DNA from: Tachypleus tridentatus
Lineage: Eukaryota > Arthropoda > Merostomata > Xiphosura > Limulidae
NCBI RefSeq assembly: GCF_004210375.1
Contig: NC_134833.1
Span: 25,052,063-25,116,062 of the forward strand
Reading direction: 5' to 3'
DNA length: 64,000 nucleotides
Position numbers and translations under genes: made by a program. Below are positions 11,691-25,424 of this stretch, one piece after another. The notes beneath the pieces are model-generated. The model was given only the letters and a program-made list of their open reading frames with translations, was not told the DNA's origin and did not search any database. Position 1 is the stretch's first letter; every line of letters starts with the position of its first letter.

Positions 11691-12660
11691 ATGGTAAGTC
11701 AAATTGACCCATCACATGATGGCTTGTTCATCCAACAAATCAGACACCAGTCTCTTGAGGCATTGAAGACAGAGTCAGGTAGAGGAAGAAAGAAAACAGG
11801 ATAAGACCTAAAAGGGGGATGAGAAGATAACTGCAGTGAAAGTCCATGGGAAGGAGCTTGAGCAATCCACCTTCTGGCAGGAAAGTAAAACCACAGGTTT
11901 TATTACCTTGAAGTAGAACAATTAGAAGAGGAAGATCAGGAAGTGAGAATTAAACATGAAGAAGCACAGGGTCTTAGATGAGACACAAAGTGCATCAGGG
12001 TTGAGTCAATTGGGAAACTAAAGACAAAAGAAAGGTTTGATGACGAGCACCCTCAACCTCTGATTTTGTGAAATTATGAATACATATCAAACAACAGGAA
12101 AAAGGAAGGGCTAGACTAAGATCTCATAGAAAGAAAGGTAGTAAAACCTGGGAGAGGAAAGTATCTTTACTCAACAAGTCCCACCAACAGAGGATCCAGG
12201 TGAGCATAAAAAGGGCAGAAGAAAAATGATTTCTCAAGAAATCACTTGGAGCATGATGGAATGCCTCAGACAATAAAGAAGAGGTAACATGGTAAGCTTA
12301 GTAAGCAGGATCAGGTAAAGAAAAGAAGTACTGGGCATTAGACAGCATAACAAATTACAATGGGTCTGTCCCCCCATCCCCAAATAGGGAAGAGACATTT
12401 CAAGTTCTCAATGGTTATAAGCCATGATATAAGAATCATACAAATAAAGAAGATGAGGCATATGGTCACAGGAACATAGTATATCAAGAAACAAACCAAC
12501 ATAAATGATAAAGTCAGGAGAAAGTGGAAAATCAAAAAAGTGCTAGTGTTAGAATTATAAATTAGATAATGTGAAGAGTGATCTAACAAAAGAGAAAGAA
12601 TGGTGCATAACTTGACATGATAATGCAAGAAAATTTAAGGGTTCTCCTTCAATTCAAAAA
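11690..12660. other. Purine-biased block next to the LINE 3' end
   Basis: The plus strand is unusually rich in A and G here, which leaves long open frames on the minus strand (for example 12338-12628, hydrophobic). I recognise no protein. The composition resembles 36900-38100, but I could not align the two by eye. It may be another decayed transposon. Confidence 0.35.
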
Positions 12661-13042
12661 AAAAAAAAAGATGCCAAATCAAAAAAGCAGGAGGTGTAAA
12701 TGATTGGTTGGTTGGCATTTTATGGTGCAAAGCAACTAGGCTACCTGTGTCAAACAACTGGTAAAAAATAAAAGTATAATTATTAAAATTTGTAAAAAAG
12801 AATAATGTTAAAAGAAAACAAAATTCAATTTTGATTCAAAACGTAAATAGCATTAAAAGGCCAATGGTCCTTAAATATTAAAAAACATTTGTAAGGTGAA
12901 TAATGTTACTACCACCAATGGCACTGTCCAGCATTAGGGGTAAACATATGGATAAAACATGTCTAAAATGGTGCCATCGTTACAACTCTGAACAATGGCA
13001 TCGACATGACAGTAAAATGTGGGCTATTATGACTTGAGTGTT

Positions 13043-15188
13043 TCACAGATCACACATTGTTGCATCAGTCCCAGATAAAAGAAAACAGTGAGTTAAAAAA
13101 CTGTGACCAATGCATAGTCTATTTAAGACAACTTCTTTCCAGTCCTTCCAAAAACAAGACAGCCAAAGTCCAGTAGAGTGTTTTATGTGGAAGAGCTTGT
13201 TTTCATATTGCTCACTCCAAGTCCACTGCCAACTAGCAAATAGCCAAGCCTTGAACACAGGACCATAGCAGTCCATGTATGAAACAGGCATGGCAATGAC
13301 AGCACCAGAGCAGACAGACTTAGCTGCAGTGTCTGTGAGCTTATTCCCACGAATACCAACATGGCCTGATATTCAGAAGAAATGGATAGAAGTAGATGTT
13401 CAAAATAAATGGACCAGTTGGTTTTGAATATCAGTGAGAACAGGGTGAGAACTAAAGTGAAGTGATTCCAGGGCCAGTAGAGAAGTAAGCAAGTCAGTAT
13501 TAATAGTACAATTCAAATACTGCTTAGCTTCAATGTGATCCAGGGATAGGGACATGGTGTACAATTTGGCAGTGAACATAGAAACTGTAGAAGGGATTCT
13601 GTGTGCAACCACCAAACCACAGCAAATCATGGCAGAGTCCACAGAGTCACCTAATTTTGAACCATCCATATATATGGAAATGGAAGGTTGACTTAAAAGA
13701 TGTTTAGCAAATAGAAGATGGTACTTCTAACCAGGAGTATCTGCCATTTTTCAGATGACTCAAAGAAAGGTCACACTTGGAGATGGTAATAAGTCATGGT
13801 GGGATGGCCTGACCAGCAGACAGAGCAAAGTCATTCAAAACAGACCCAATTTATCTAACTGCACCTGGATATGAAAGCTAAATGGAACAATGGCAGACCA
13901 TCTATTCTGAAAAAAATATGGCCTATTGCAGAAGGAAAACACAACTCCAGGTGGGATGCTGTGGTAAGGATTGAAGTCTTATAGCATACAGTAAAGACAG
14001 TTGCAAACAGCAGAGGTGTAGATGAGGTTCACGAGACTGTGTACAAACTCTTGACTAGGTAAGTGCAGAAAGCTCTCCTGCAGAGAGGCCAAGGTCCTGG
14101 CAGAGCCATAGACCTGAGACCTATAGTCCAGTTTTGATTAAATGAGGGTATCATAGGTCTTTAGCATAGAACATTGATCCACTCCCCAAGAGGTGGAAGA
14201 GAGGGCATGGTGGGTGTTCAGTTCCCTTGTACACTTGACTTGTAGCTGCTTGATGTGTAATATAAAGGTCACCTTACAATCAAAGATAAGCCTCAAGAAC
14301 TTTGCATCAGGGTCCACGGGAAGCACAACTTCACCAACACGGAGTTCAGGATCAGGGTGAATACCTTTTGGTGGAAAGCACATGCAAATGGTTTTAGAGA
14401 GAAAGAAGTTAAAACCATTTGCTGTGGTCCAATTCAGTAAATAATTTAGGGTGCAGTCTGTAGCTGCTGCTAAATAATCTCATGTTTGATGACTGACACG
14501 AGCCTGTTTGCAACAGTAGAAGGGAGTAGTCCAGTGATGGCATTAATCTTTATATTGAAAAGTGTGACACTCAAGACCCAACCCTGAGGAACTTTAAGTT
14601 CTTGTAGGAAAGAATAGGATAGTGTCAAACAAACACACATGAACTTGGAATTGCCAGTCCATTAAAATTTTAATAAGAACGAGCAAATAACCATGCAACC
14701 CATAAGAATGGAGGGTTTTGCAAAATGCTGTACCTCCATGTTGTATTGTAAGCCTTCTCAAGGTCAAGGAATACTGACACAAGTTTCTCTGATCGATGTT
14801 TCAAGTTGAATCAGGTGGTCCATGATGGACCACTGTCACTGGAACCCACTCTGGGTGGGTGAAGAGGTTCTTTGATTCAAGGGACCAAAATCAGACGAGC
14901 TTTAACCATCCTCTCCTGAGTCTTACAGAGACATATTGTCAAAGCATGGAGACAGTGATTTAAAGAAATCTTGAGATCCTTCAAAGGCTTAAAAAAACAG
15001 AGTACAATAGCCTGGTGCCAAGCATCAAGAATAGTATTCTCTTGCCATATCTGGTTAAATACAACCAGAATAATAGCAAGAGAAGCAGGAAAGAAATGGC
15101 ACAGCATCTTGTAATGCATATCATTAAGTCCAAATGATGTACTGCCAGATAGATGAAGTTGAAGATGAAAAGCGAGCTTGAGTTCCAC
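13043..15188 (-). pseudogene. RT and RNase H part of the I-clade LINE ORF2
   Basis: RT homology begins near 15150 with FGLNDMHYKML and continues with the finger motif in degraded form. The thumb region 14138-14383 reads GEVVLPVDPDAKFLRLIFD. RNase H is recognisable at 13400-13669: MDGSKLGDS holds the first catalytic Asp, followed by the conserved block FTAKLYTMSLSLDHIEAKQY with the Glu position changed to Lys, then INTDLLTSLLALES with the next Asp. After it, 13043-13291 ends GTDATMCDL, the usual start of the terminal zinc motif. The RT catalytic box near 14500 is not intact. Confidence 0.75.
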
Positions 15189-15853
15189 CAGTGTAAAGGG
15201 GTGATTACAGTCATAGAGGAAATCAGCCCAAAAGGAAAGAAGTAATTGCTGTTTCTGAGTCTTGATGGCTAAGAAGTTAGAGGATGAAGCAGAAATGATA
15301 GATACTCAGGATAAACTTTTGTTGAAAGTATCAGCAATATTCTCAGCATCAGCAACTTGCTGGATATCAGATAGCAAGATCAAAATGGGGACAGAATTAT
15401 ACTACCTGCTAAACTTCCAAATATTGTCCCATGTGACTTTGGAACTGATGGTAGAAGAGATGCTGTTTGCAAACTTAATCCAAGGTTTCTTCTGGCTTTA
15501 ATGTCTTACCTGCTGAAAATGTGCACAAACACACTTAAATGTGATGCAGTTCAAAAGTGTAGGATACATATGAAAGGTATTCACGTCCATTTTTAATCCT
15601 TCTGTACCACATGGCAAGTAGGATTCCACCATGGATGAGGATACTGTGGAAAATGTGTCGAGGTTTTAGGAATATACTGAGCAGTTGCCTGGGTAATACA
15701 GTTGGTCACTGCCACCATGCAGTCATCTAATGATGGCTTACAGATGATGGCAGAATCAAGTTCAAAGAGAGCAGTGAAAGAGGGGTAGTTGGCTTGATCT
15801 AGTTTCCACTAGAGTACACAGGTCAGGTGGCATCGATCATGGCCAGTCTTCTC

Positions 15854-16432
15854 TCAAAATGATAGGAAAATGATCACTGTCCCATGGCAAGCCACTGTCA
15901 ACCCTCTATGAGAAGTAGGTGAAAAGTGAAGTGGAGCAGAGCAAGAAATCAACAGCAATAAAGATTGACTAGGTGTTTGAATGTAAGTATAAACACCTGT
16001 ATTGAAGAGAGAAAGGTTGTGATCTGAGAGCATACGCTTTATGGAGGGACCTCTCCCATCAATATCTGCACCTCCCCAGATGGGATTATGTCTATTAAAG
16101 TCCCCCAGAATTAAAAAGGGAGGTGGCAACTGTTCAACAAGAGCATCAAGATCTGATTGATCATATGTCTCTTCAGGAGACAGATAGAGAGAACAAACAG
16201 TGATGGTATGACCCAAGAAAACATGGACTGCTATGGCCTCCAAGGGTGTGTCAAGTGACAAAGACAGGGTGGCCATATGTTGACTGACCAGCAGTGCCAC
16301 CTCTCCATGCACTAATCCATCACAAAAGCTGTCATTTCTGTACAAAGAAAACTGCTGAAAGGTGATTGTATCGACAAGTTTTAGAAATGTTTCCTGTAAG
16401 AAAAGACACACAGGATGATAGGAATTAATCAA
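15854..16432 (-). pseudogene. Endonuclease domain of the I-clade LINE ORF2
   Basis: A 192-residue open stretch. It has the LQETF motif with the catalytic Glu near its start, VCSLYLSPEE in the middle, and the core motif ILGDFNRHNPIWGG. This is the APE-type endonuclease that nicks the genomic target. The C-terminal part runs into a frameshift near the expected SDH motif. Confidence 0.8.
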
Positions 16433-16490
16433 TGCCTTGATGTAATCTAAATTAGAATGACAACCTCAATAGTTCCACTGTATCAATGTG

Positions 16491-16550
16491 TGAGTGTGTG
16501 TTTTTCTTATAGCCACATTAGGCTATCTGCTGAGTCCATCGAGGGAATCT
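16491..16550 (-). mobile_element. Short SINE fragment inserted in the I-clade LINE
   Basis: A 60-bp piece of the same SINE family as 48876-48993 (shared GGCTATCTGC and CCGAGG-like blocks and a TG-rich end). It is flanked by the perfect 14-bp duplication ACTGTATCAATGTG at 16477-16490 and 16551-16564. It is truncated at its 5' end. Confidence 0.8.
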
Positions 16551-16574
16551 ACTGTATCAATGTGACCATTTTAT

Positions 16575-17907
16575 TTACATGGAAGAGAATTGGGCATGTC
16601 TCTTCTCTTTATTCTCCTTACTGAAAGGAGGTCTATCAACCTCCATTGATCTTGGCCTGGATCGAGTGGGTAGGTCTTTGTCATTAGAAAAAGATTTCAT
16701 TGGCTGAAGGCATGAGCAAATAACTGTTCTGAATCTCGGAGCCAAAGAAGAAGATGGACCTGAGGAAATGCTAAAATCTGAAGCCAATGGATAAAGTGAT
16801 GAAGAAGGCATGGAGAGATCTGTCTTTATACCCACTGTAGCAGTAGATTGAAATGCAGCAGCATATGTCTGAGATGGAATGGGGAAAATAATTTTTGAGC
16901 TTCTAGATAAGATATTATTTACAGTCATCAAACGTTGTACCTCTTTCTCTTCTATTCACTGAGGTCAAGAACAAAAGTATGAGGGGAGTGAACCAATAAA
17001 AACATCAGAGAGGGCTTGGAATATATGGCCTGACCTTACAACTTAAGTTTCCTGCTTTGATAGTGGCAGATGGACGTGGCAACATGAATGTCAAAATAAT
17101 TACATTTATAGGTATCATTATTCCATCTTTGCAAGTGGAGATTTGATACACAGCAGAAACACCTTGACTGGAGAAACCAGAGTATCTCTGACTTGGGAAT
17201 GTTCTTTAAATTACTGTAAACTATAATTTAAATTTGCAGTCAGGAGGAGTATAGTATGTTGTGGTGAAGATGTTTCCACCAAAATGTCTCCAGATCTCAT
17301 AACTTCCTTACTGAATAAAAAATGGAGATATTTGTCTTAAGAATTTCTCAGATAAGGAGTTCATGATTAGAAATCGAGTTACAGAATCAGACTGACTATA
17401 CATGGGTGGTTGTTTTCTGATAATCTGTTTTTTTTTCTTAATGTTTTCATTTTCATTTTTTTTTCATGGATGAGGGTATCCATAATAAGGGAAAACATTT
17501 CAGTGCCAACTCTCCCCATCTACCACAGAGCCCAATGAGGGATGCACTACAATACCAAACAAGGACAATGCAGCAAAATCAGAGTTTTGTGAGCAGTATA
17601 TCCAAACACAACATCCATTGAGAATGTCCAACACTGGTATTTGGTTGACCTTAGCCTAAGTGGACCAGCCAACTGACCCTGGGGAAGCCACCCCAAGGAT
17701 GCCCATCTACAGGAATTTAAGGCCAAACTGGTGTCTTTGAGTTGGACCACCAACCATCACTATGCAGGGCAAACACATGAATAAATGTTTAGATCCCAGA
17801 GGAGGTAAACTGAAAGAACAGAATCTTTGCCGGGATGTTCCCTCACCATGTACAGGAATCCACACCAAGGAGAGGTGTATATAAATGATCAAATTTATCA
17901 TCTTCAT
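16575..17907 (-). pseudogene. Degraded ORF1 of the I-clade LINE
   Basis: The C-terminal part (16575-16931) reads IIFPIPSQTYAAAFQSTATV, a block common to ORF1 of these elements. Near 17050-17200 the minus strand reads GYSGFSSQGVSAVYQIS and LPRPSATIKAGNLS, the RNA-binding part before the zinc knuckles; the knuckles themselves are eroded. The 5' end is not resolved. Confidence 0.6.
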
Positions 17908-17999
17908 TCTCTAGAGACCACCAGTATGAGGGGAAAAAACAGAAACTAAAGGTTCTGACTGCATAAGGGAACCCACATGCTGATACATAACAGCTGTCA

Positions 18000-20900
18000 G
18001 TTCTTGCTCAGTTAGTGTACCTTTCTGAAGCAACACTAGAAAAATAAGTCGCGGCAAAGTAATTCTGCATCACAGAAATAGAAGTCAATGTCACATTAAA
18101 ACACAAGTTAATTTTGGAGAAAGAGTGGAAATCTAAGTTTCATAGGTTGCACAAATCTCATTCAAAGAAAAGAAGTTGTCTCATGCAAATGGAGGTGTGT
18201 TATCCTTCTCTTGGTGGAGAGCTTTGCTGTCAAATGACATCATTAATCAGTTGCACAATTCATATGAAATCTCATGAGATTAGGTGAGCATTCACTAAAA
18301 GCTAGTGGCATGTAAATCTCTAAAGTAGATGCAGGGAGAAGACAGTTAAACTGTATGCAAAGATGTGGTATTATTTTTCACATACAAAAATATAATTGTT
18401 CAAAATTCTGTGATCCCAAATAATCAAACACTTGAACAAATTAATTTTAAAAGCAACATGTGTGATATTATCAAAATTTGCCCATAATCTTAAAAGTACT
18501 GTTTCATAATAAACTACTTTGTTCATTAGATATTAAGATATCTAAAAATAGTAATGTTGAATCATATCCTTGTTTGACAGTGAACTTAATACTTATATGT
18601 TTAGTATTCAAATAATGTCTTTGTAACTGAAAAATTACAAGAGTAAACATCTGTAATAAAGTGGAAAATACTACATGTCAGTCTCCCACCTCTTCCTCAC
18701 AATAATTTTAAAATGGATTAGCAATATTAATTGCTAATTAATATTATGTGATCATAAATAGTTTATTTAAATATAAAATGAGACTTAAAATTAAAAGATG
18801 TAGATTAATAAACTTTTGTTATGATTTACCATTAACAAATTTCTGAAGAAAAAAATTAAACTGGCATGTAGATCAATAGTTTCTTCCAAAATGATAATAT
18901 GTACAAAAACAACCTATATATGCACAATGATAAAATTCTTGGTTCTGCACAAACTCAAAACAAGTTTTAACCATATATTTATAAAGAAATTTATCCAATC
19001 ACAATGACAAACTATAGCCTCAAGAGCCACTGTTTGGCACTTTTAATCTTATAGAGTTTAGGCATAACATTACAAAATCTCTACATGGAATCCACAAGTA
19101 GAATTTGTTTTAAACATCTTTCCAATATAATGTGATATTTTTTTATAAATGTTATGATATAATTTGGTTTCTGTTTATAATATTCACAACATTATCTGAA
19201 TGTTAAGATCCTTTATTTATTACTAAGTATAAAACTTGTGACAGGTTTCTTCTAAAAGGTTTGTTCATATTGATATGAATGAAGTTTATGTAACTGGTAA
19301 GCTCTAATTTAAGCTAATATAATATTACTATTTTTATATAAAGATATCAAATAAAAAAACACAATTTAGTCAATTTTTACCTTCAATAACTTATTTGAGC
19401 TTACTTTTAAGCTTTCCAAAGATGTAATAATATTTAATTTTACATGAAGGAAAAAGTTGAAATAGCATAATTATTACTATTATTTCTGAACAAGACAGAA
19501 CTCTGTAAATAATAAAATTTTTTTGCAGTGTGTGATAAAAATTAATAAATATGTTCAATAATAATAATAACTATGGACTAATACATGAGCTTCTGTTGCC
19601 CTATATACAGATAGATAAATAACAAAACAACAAATCCTATTTGGTAAAAGGACACACATTATTTTACAATAGCAGAATATATTTTATTTTGGTGCCCATA
19701 GTACCATTATAGTTTTAATTCAAATTTTATAAACCTTCAAACAATTAAAATTCTGAGCACATATCATACAGCATTCACTGAGAACCACCTTATTCACAAA
19801 GTTTTTTTCTGTTAAAATTGCAAAAAAAGCCAATGAAACAAACTGAGGCTGAATTGTCTTATGCTTTTACAGACTTACATTAAAAATTTAATTAAACTAT
19901 TTATTAAAGTATATAAATGAATTTGGCATCTGAACATAATTAATAAACCAAATCTTTATATTATATCTGTCTTAAGTTCCAATTATATAAGGAAACATTA
20001 AAATATTCTTCAATCTTCTCTAGTATGAGAATTTTGGTATTTGCTTTCTAAGTTTTCCCTATTCTATAATTTATGTATCACCCCCTCTGAAAAGTAAGGA
20101 ATTTAATGTAAATTATTCACTATAAAATAGAAATTACTGAGGCAAAAACAATTTTTACAGCCTTCCATCTTATTTGTTTATGCAGCCATAAAATAGAAAA
20201 TAAGACACTTACCACATTTTTTTCTTCCAGACTACTTTCTTCAAGATGCTTTTAAACTATATTTGTCATAACCAATAGAAAGCCAAAGGCTTAATCATCA
20301 AATAATGTATTATGTTGTTTACTGTACATGGTATATTTCATTGTTCAGTTTTAAATGTATTATAACATGAATCGATGAGCTTATCTGAATTTTTAAAGGT
20401 TCTTATATCATAGTTAGATAGCCAGAAATACTTTGACAGTCACAGAAATGTATTTGATTTTTACATGTTGCTATTCCACATTGATAAGTACATTATTTGA
20501 TTAAGTAAAAAATGTAGTGTAATAGTACCACTGATATAAAAATGTAGATGAAACATCAACAGTTAACAGAAAAAAAAGTCCCAAGTTTTTTTAGGTGTAT
20601 TCTTTACTTACTATTCTAAAATTAAGTGAGGTATGAAAATTAGAAACTTATTATGTTAGACTAGGCAAGATCATGACAAAAAAATATAAAATTCTCAACA
20701 TGGTATGCTTGCAAGGAGCTTGTGTGTTACATAATTTGACATGGTATCATCAGTTGCATCTACTGGGTGATTTGTAACTTGAATGGCAAGATTATTAGTT
20801 AGAAACTGATCAAAGAGAAATAAACAATGAAACTGAATATAAACATATGTATGCTGTTGAAACTTTAAGCTTTTACAGAAATTTCATGTTATAATTTCCA

Positions 20901-21120
20901 GTCAAAAATTAGAGTTAGATTACACAAAATATAAAAATTCAATGAAAAAATGGTTTTGACATTTCTTTAGAAGGTTTTATGAATTTTACAAATGAATCAT
21001 AATTTTCAGATTGGGAAAATTATTTTTAGTCTTAACATAAAAATCACTGTGCACTTGGAGCAGTCAACACTCTGACTTCTCACATTCACAAACAAATTTT
21101 TAGTGAAAAACTCTGCATAC
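18000..21120. other. AT-rich DNA without a supportable gene
   Basis: No recognised protein or RNA. One possible 36-bp microexon on the minus strand is seen at about 20216-20251 (reads HLEESSLEEKNV, followed by a strong GTAAGT donor), but the acceptor is poor and no neighbour exon is known. Confidence 0.45.
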
Positions 21121-21124
21121 AGAA

Positions 21125-21235
21125 ATCCAAGTTTTTGTGTACAAAACACGTGTAATGTTTACTAAAGCCTTAAAACACAAAAAAAATAATTTTTTTTGTG
21201 TACAAAACATATGTAATGCTACTAAAAATCTGCCA
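21125..21235. repeat. Local direct duplication
   Basis: TTTTTGTGTACAAAACA followed by TGTAATG and CTACTAAA-like sequence occurs twice, about 60 bp apart (near 21134 and 21196), with small differences. Confidence 0.65.
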
Positions 21236-22202
21236 AATTTCATGAAGATAGAGTAAGTACTTTCAGAGTTCTAGTATGTATACCTTCATGGTTTCATGGT
21301 GGATGTGAAGTCATGTAAAATAAAAGAACTAATTAATAAAATACTTTAAAAGTTATTTTTCTAAACAGAACTAGATTTAATTATGAGTACTATTTATAAG
21401 TTAGTACACACTGTGATTCCTGAATCACAAAAAACAGTAGAAGACAGTGCAAATACAAATGTGGCTTGCTGTTGTCTAAGAACAGGCCATTATTTTACAC
21501 AAGTAAATGTTTAATTATCCTTACAACAATGATGCTATATCAGAAATAAAACAGGATAAAAGTTGGATATACCTGATGATATAATTCCAATTTCAAAACT
21601 GATAAAAGTTTGAGTCAGTATGATTTAAACAGATTTCAAATAAAACACCACAAAAAGGTAGAAACTTCTATCAATTTCTGTTTGTAAATGTATATACACA
21701 CACACACATGCAATATTTTAAATACGTTTTATTCACAACTTAAATAATTTGTACTGAAAATCCAAAGAAACATTATGATGCAAAAAATTTCAGTTGGAAG
21801 AATGATATAAGCTTTTGCTTTACTCAAAGTTAAAACAATATAAATGTAAGTATTAAATTTAAATTTATTCATTATTATTTTAAAGAGGATATATGTGTGA
21901 TAAATGAAACAGAAAAATTGCAACTGTTAATTTACTTCATTTTCTTACAGCAATTTGTGATTTAAACTATATTGACATTACTATGTTTTTTAACCTTCAT
22001 CAGTACACATTAAAATATCCACCTTTCAGTACACCTGGGATACATACCTTGCATGTATTTTATGATCATACTGTTGAAGCTATTTTTCTAGATATTAAAA
22101 AGTTAGCATACTGGCTTATCATAGCATTGTGCATATAAACTCTAAGAAAGACTGAGTACCATAAGTATATAATATGAGATTTATTATTACAAAATATGAA
22201 AA
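21236..22202. other. AT-rich DNA, nothing recognised
   Basis: Contains a short CA run near 21698. No exon or element could be supported. Confidence 0.5.
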
Positions 22203-22254
22203 TTACTTATTTATATGCAAAAACGGCTCGTTTGGGCTGAGAAAACACTTTACA

Positions 22255-22310
22255 TAGAAGAGCGAACAACGTTTCGACCTTCTTCGGTCATCGTCAGGTT
22301 CACAAAGAAA
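22255..22310 (-). ncRNA. Candidate hammerhead-ribozyme motif, left terminal copy
   Basis: The same core read on the minus strand: CTGACGA is the complement of 22291-22297 and GAAAC the complement of 22271-22275. Identical to the right terminal copy. Confidence 0.45.
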
Positions 22311-22419
22311 GAGGTAACTGACCGGAAGCTGACCACATGTTTGAAAGGGGTTGTGTAACTGTGTGTCGAAATGTAGAGGGCGGTATTAGATGTTTGAATA
22401 TATAATTTTATTTATTATA

Positions 22420-24767
22420 TTAATATAGGTATAAAGGCGTTCCTTTATATTGGTTTATTTTGGGTTTAAGTTGTTGTATAAGTAAGGCTTCTTTAATTTT
22501 ACGTTTGTTTATGTTTGTTTCTTTATTTAGTATTTGAGTGTTTTCTATGGTTATGTTGTGTTTATTTGACTTGCAGTGTTCGAAAACGTGTGAAGGTGAC
22601 TTTTTATGTTCTTTGAATCTGGTTTCCATTTTTCTACTTGTTCTCCAATATAGAAGTCGTGGCAGTTTTCACATTGTATTTTATAAATAATGTTGGTGTG
22701 GTGTTTGTCAGTGTAGTTTTACATAGTATAGACCTCAGTTTTGTGCCGGGTTTTGAATAAATTTGGTATTAATAGGAATGTCATATTTTGTTACTAATTT
22801 TGCCAAATGTTGGTTATTTGTTTGCTGATGTCGGGAATATATGGTATACAGCAGTATATGGTTTCGTGGTTTTTTGATTCGTGAGCTGTATTTACTTTAG
22901 TTGGTTGATTTTGCTTTCTGTCTAGGTGTGTGCGTATAATGTTTTCTACGGTTTGTGGAGGAAACTTATTGATGTTGGTGAAGCATTGTTTTATTTTGTC
23001 TAATTCATCGTTAATTTTATCTGGTGAGCATAGTTTTATGGCTGTGTTTATTTGGTTTCTTAGTATGTTGAGTTTTGTTTTGTTTCATGTGCTGAGTCCC
23101 AAGGAATGTATAGTCCAGTATGGGTGATTTTTCGGTGGATTTCTGTTTGAAATTGTGTATCAGTTCTTGTAATTTTGAGGTTAAGAAATGATATTTGATT
23201 GTTTTCTTCCTGTTCACATGTGAAGTTGATGTTGGGATGTATAGAGTTAATGTGATTGAAAAAATTAAGTATGTGTTCTGTAGATTTGAATCCCGCAACC
23301 GTGTCATCTACATATCTATACCAGTATAGTGGTGGATGTAATGCTGTGTTAATTGCTTGTGTTTCAACTTGTGTCATAAAAAAATATTGGCTAGAACTGG
23401 TGATACTGGGTTGCCCATGCTTAGGCCGTTTGTTTGTATATAGTTTTGTTGTTGAACATGAAGTTTGTCTTTATCGTGGTGAATTCTATGAGGGTTGCTA
23501 ACTGGTTACTGGGAATTTCTGTAGTTGGGTTAGGGTCTCGGATATAGAGTTCTAAGGCTATCTTGCAGGCTTCAGTGGTTGGAACTTCTGTAAAGAGGGA
23601 TATAACATCGAAACTGGCCATTAAGGCTTTATGATTAAGTTGATTTAGATTAGACTTGAAATTAAAAGAGTCTTTGATAAATGAGCTGGCTGATGTTACA
23701 TATTTGGAGAATGCCCATGCTATGTATTTACCAAGGTTGTAATTAAACGATTCATATGTGGACATTATTGGTCGTAATGGACAATCTGGTTTATGAGGTT
23801 TGGGGATGCCGTATATTTGTGGTGTGCGTGAATCGGTTTTACGTAGGTAGGAATAAAGTGTTTGTGAAATTGTGTTGGCTTTTTTCATTTGTAGTAGTAA
23901 TTTGTTCAGTTGCGTCTCGTGTGTCTTTGTTGATTTGTGTGTATTGGTTTAAATTTGTTCGTGTCTGATAGGATGTTATTCATTTTTTGGATGTATTCAT
24001 TCGTGTTCATTATGACTATAGCGTTACCTTTATCTGCTTTTAGAATTTTTATGTTTTTTTGTCTTGTTTTAGGTTTTTTTTATGCAATTAATGTCTATTT
24101 TGTAAGGTTGTTTTTCAGTTTTCTGTTTTGTGAAATTATGTTGATGGTTTTGTGAGAAAATTCTTTGAAAAAATCGTTTAAGATGTTGTTTTAGGTGTTT
24201 CTGGAAAATATAAATTTGTAATTTTACCTGGGAAGGTTGGCTGTTGGATGACAATAAAAGTATCTAAGTTGTCTTCTTTCTGTTGGTTGTTTTTGGTTGT
24301 TTCCTTGTTTTGTTCTCTGTAGAAAGTATCACAAGTCTCCTGGCTAGGTCCTCTAAACATGTTTTGATTTCTATGGTTGGAATGTACCTAGGTGCTATAG
24401 CGAAGTTGAGTCCTTTGTTAAGTAGATGTATCTCGTCTGTGTTTAATTGACGGTCGGATCTGTTAATTATGAGGTTAGTCAACGGTTTGTCGTTTTGGTG
24501 TCTTTTCTGTTGTTTGCATCTTAGTTTTTCTAGTTTTTTGTTGTGGCAGATCTTTTTGTCTCTGTCGTTTTAGTATTGATTTGGTTTATGTTTCGTTGTA
24601 TAAGTCCGTAAATCTCTGGTTTAATGCAGCATGCCAGTTGATGGTCTAGATTCATTTTTTGTTTTTGTAAGTCATGTAGTTCTTTGTATTTTGTGTTCAA
24701 CATGGCTTTCAGTAGTTTTTTCTGTAAATTTTGGATAATGTTTGTGTATGTATTAAAATATAAGTTT
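22420..24767 (-). pseudogene. Penelope-type reverse transcriptase and GIY-YIG endonuclease
   Basis: The N-terminal region (24264-24767) includes NRSDRQLNTDEIHLLNKGLN. The RT (23060-23888) has TPQIYGIPKPHK, FDVISLFTEVPT, SMGNPVSPVLANIF and the catalytic box YRYVDD. The C-terminal GIY-YIG endonuclease (22420-22720) has FYIGETSRKMETRFKEH after a CENC motif. This RT plus GIY-YIG arrangement defines Penelope-like elements. About five frameshifts split the reading frame. Confidence 0.85.
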
Positions 24768-25057
24768 CCTCCACAAACCGTAGAAAACATTATACGCACA
24801 CACCTAGACAGAAAGCAAAATCAACCAACTAAAGTAAATACAGCTCACGAATAAAAAAACCACGAAACCATATACTGCTGTATACCATATATTCCCGACA
24901 TCAGCAAACAAATAACCAACATTTGGCAAAAATTAGTAACAAAATATGACATTCCTATTAATACCAAATTTATTCAAAAACCCGGCACAAAACTGAGGTC
25001 TATACTATGTAAAACTACACTGACAAACACCACACCAACATTATTTATAAAATACAA

Positions 25058-25312
25058 TGTGAAAACTGCCACGACTTCTATATTGGAGAAACAAGTAGAA
25101 AAATGGAAACCAGATTCAAAGAACATAAAAAGTCACCTTCACACGTTTTCGAACACTGCAAGTCAAATAAACACAACATAACCATAGAAAACACTCAAAT
25201 ACTAAATAAAGAAACAAACATAAACAAACGTAAAATTAAAGAAGCCTTACTTATACAACAACTTAAACCCAAAATAAACCAATATAAAGGAACGCCTTTA
25301 TACCTATATTAA
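25058..25312 (+). pseudogene. GIY-YIG domain in the inverted Penelope tail
   Basis: The plus-strand partial copy repeats the endonuclease end of the element: CENCHDFYIGETSRKMETR and then 69 residues identical to those at 22420-22629. It has no RT of its own. Confidence 0.85.
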
Positions 25313-25424
25313 TATAATAAATAAAATTATATATTCAAACATCTAATACCGCCCTCTACATTTCGACACACAGTTACACAACCCCTTTCAAACATGTGGT
25401 CAGCTTCCGGTCAGTTACCTCTTT

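Larger units (their letters stand above)
12690..18000 (-). mobile_element. Decayed I-clade LINE with RNase H
   Basis: A non-LTR retrotransposon on the minus strand. The 3' end lies near 12700, where a segment ending in TTGCTTTGCACCATAAAATG and an AACCAACC run resembles the tail of this LINE type. Going 5' (to higher coordinates) come a C-terminal domain (13043-13291), RNase H (13400-13669), RT (about 14100-15190), endonuclease (15854-16432) and ORF1 (about 16575-17900). RNase H in ORF2 is characteristic of the I group. Many stops and frameshifts show it is dead. The 5' boundary is uncertain. Confidence 0.82.
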
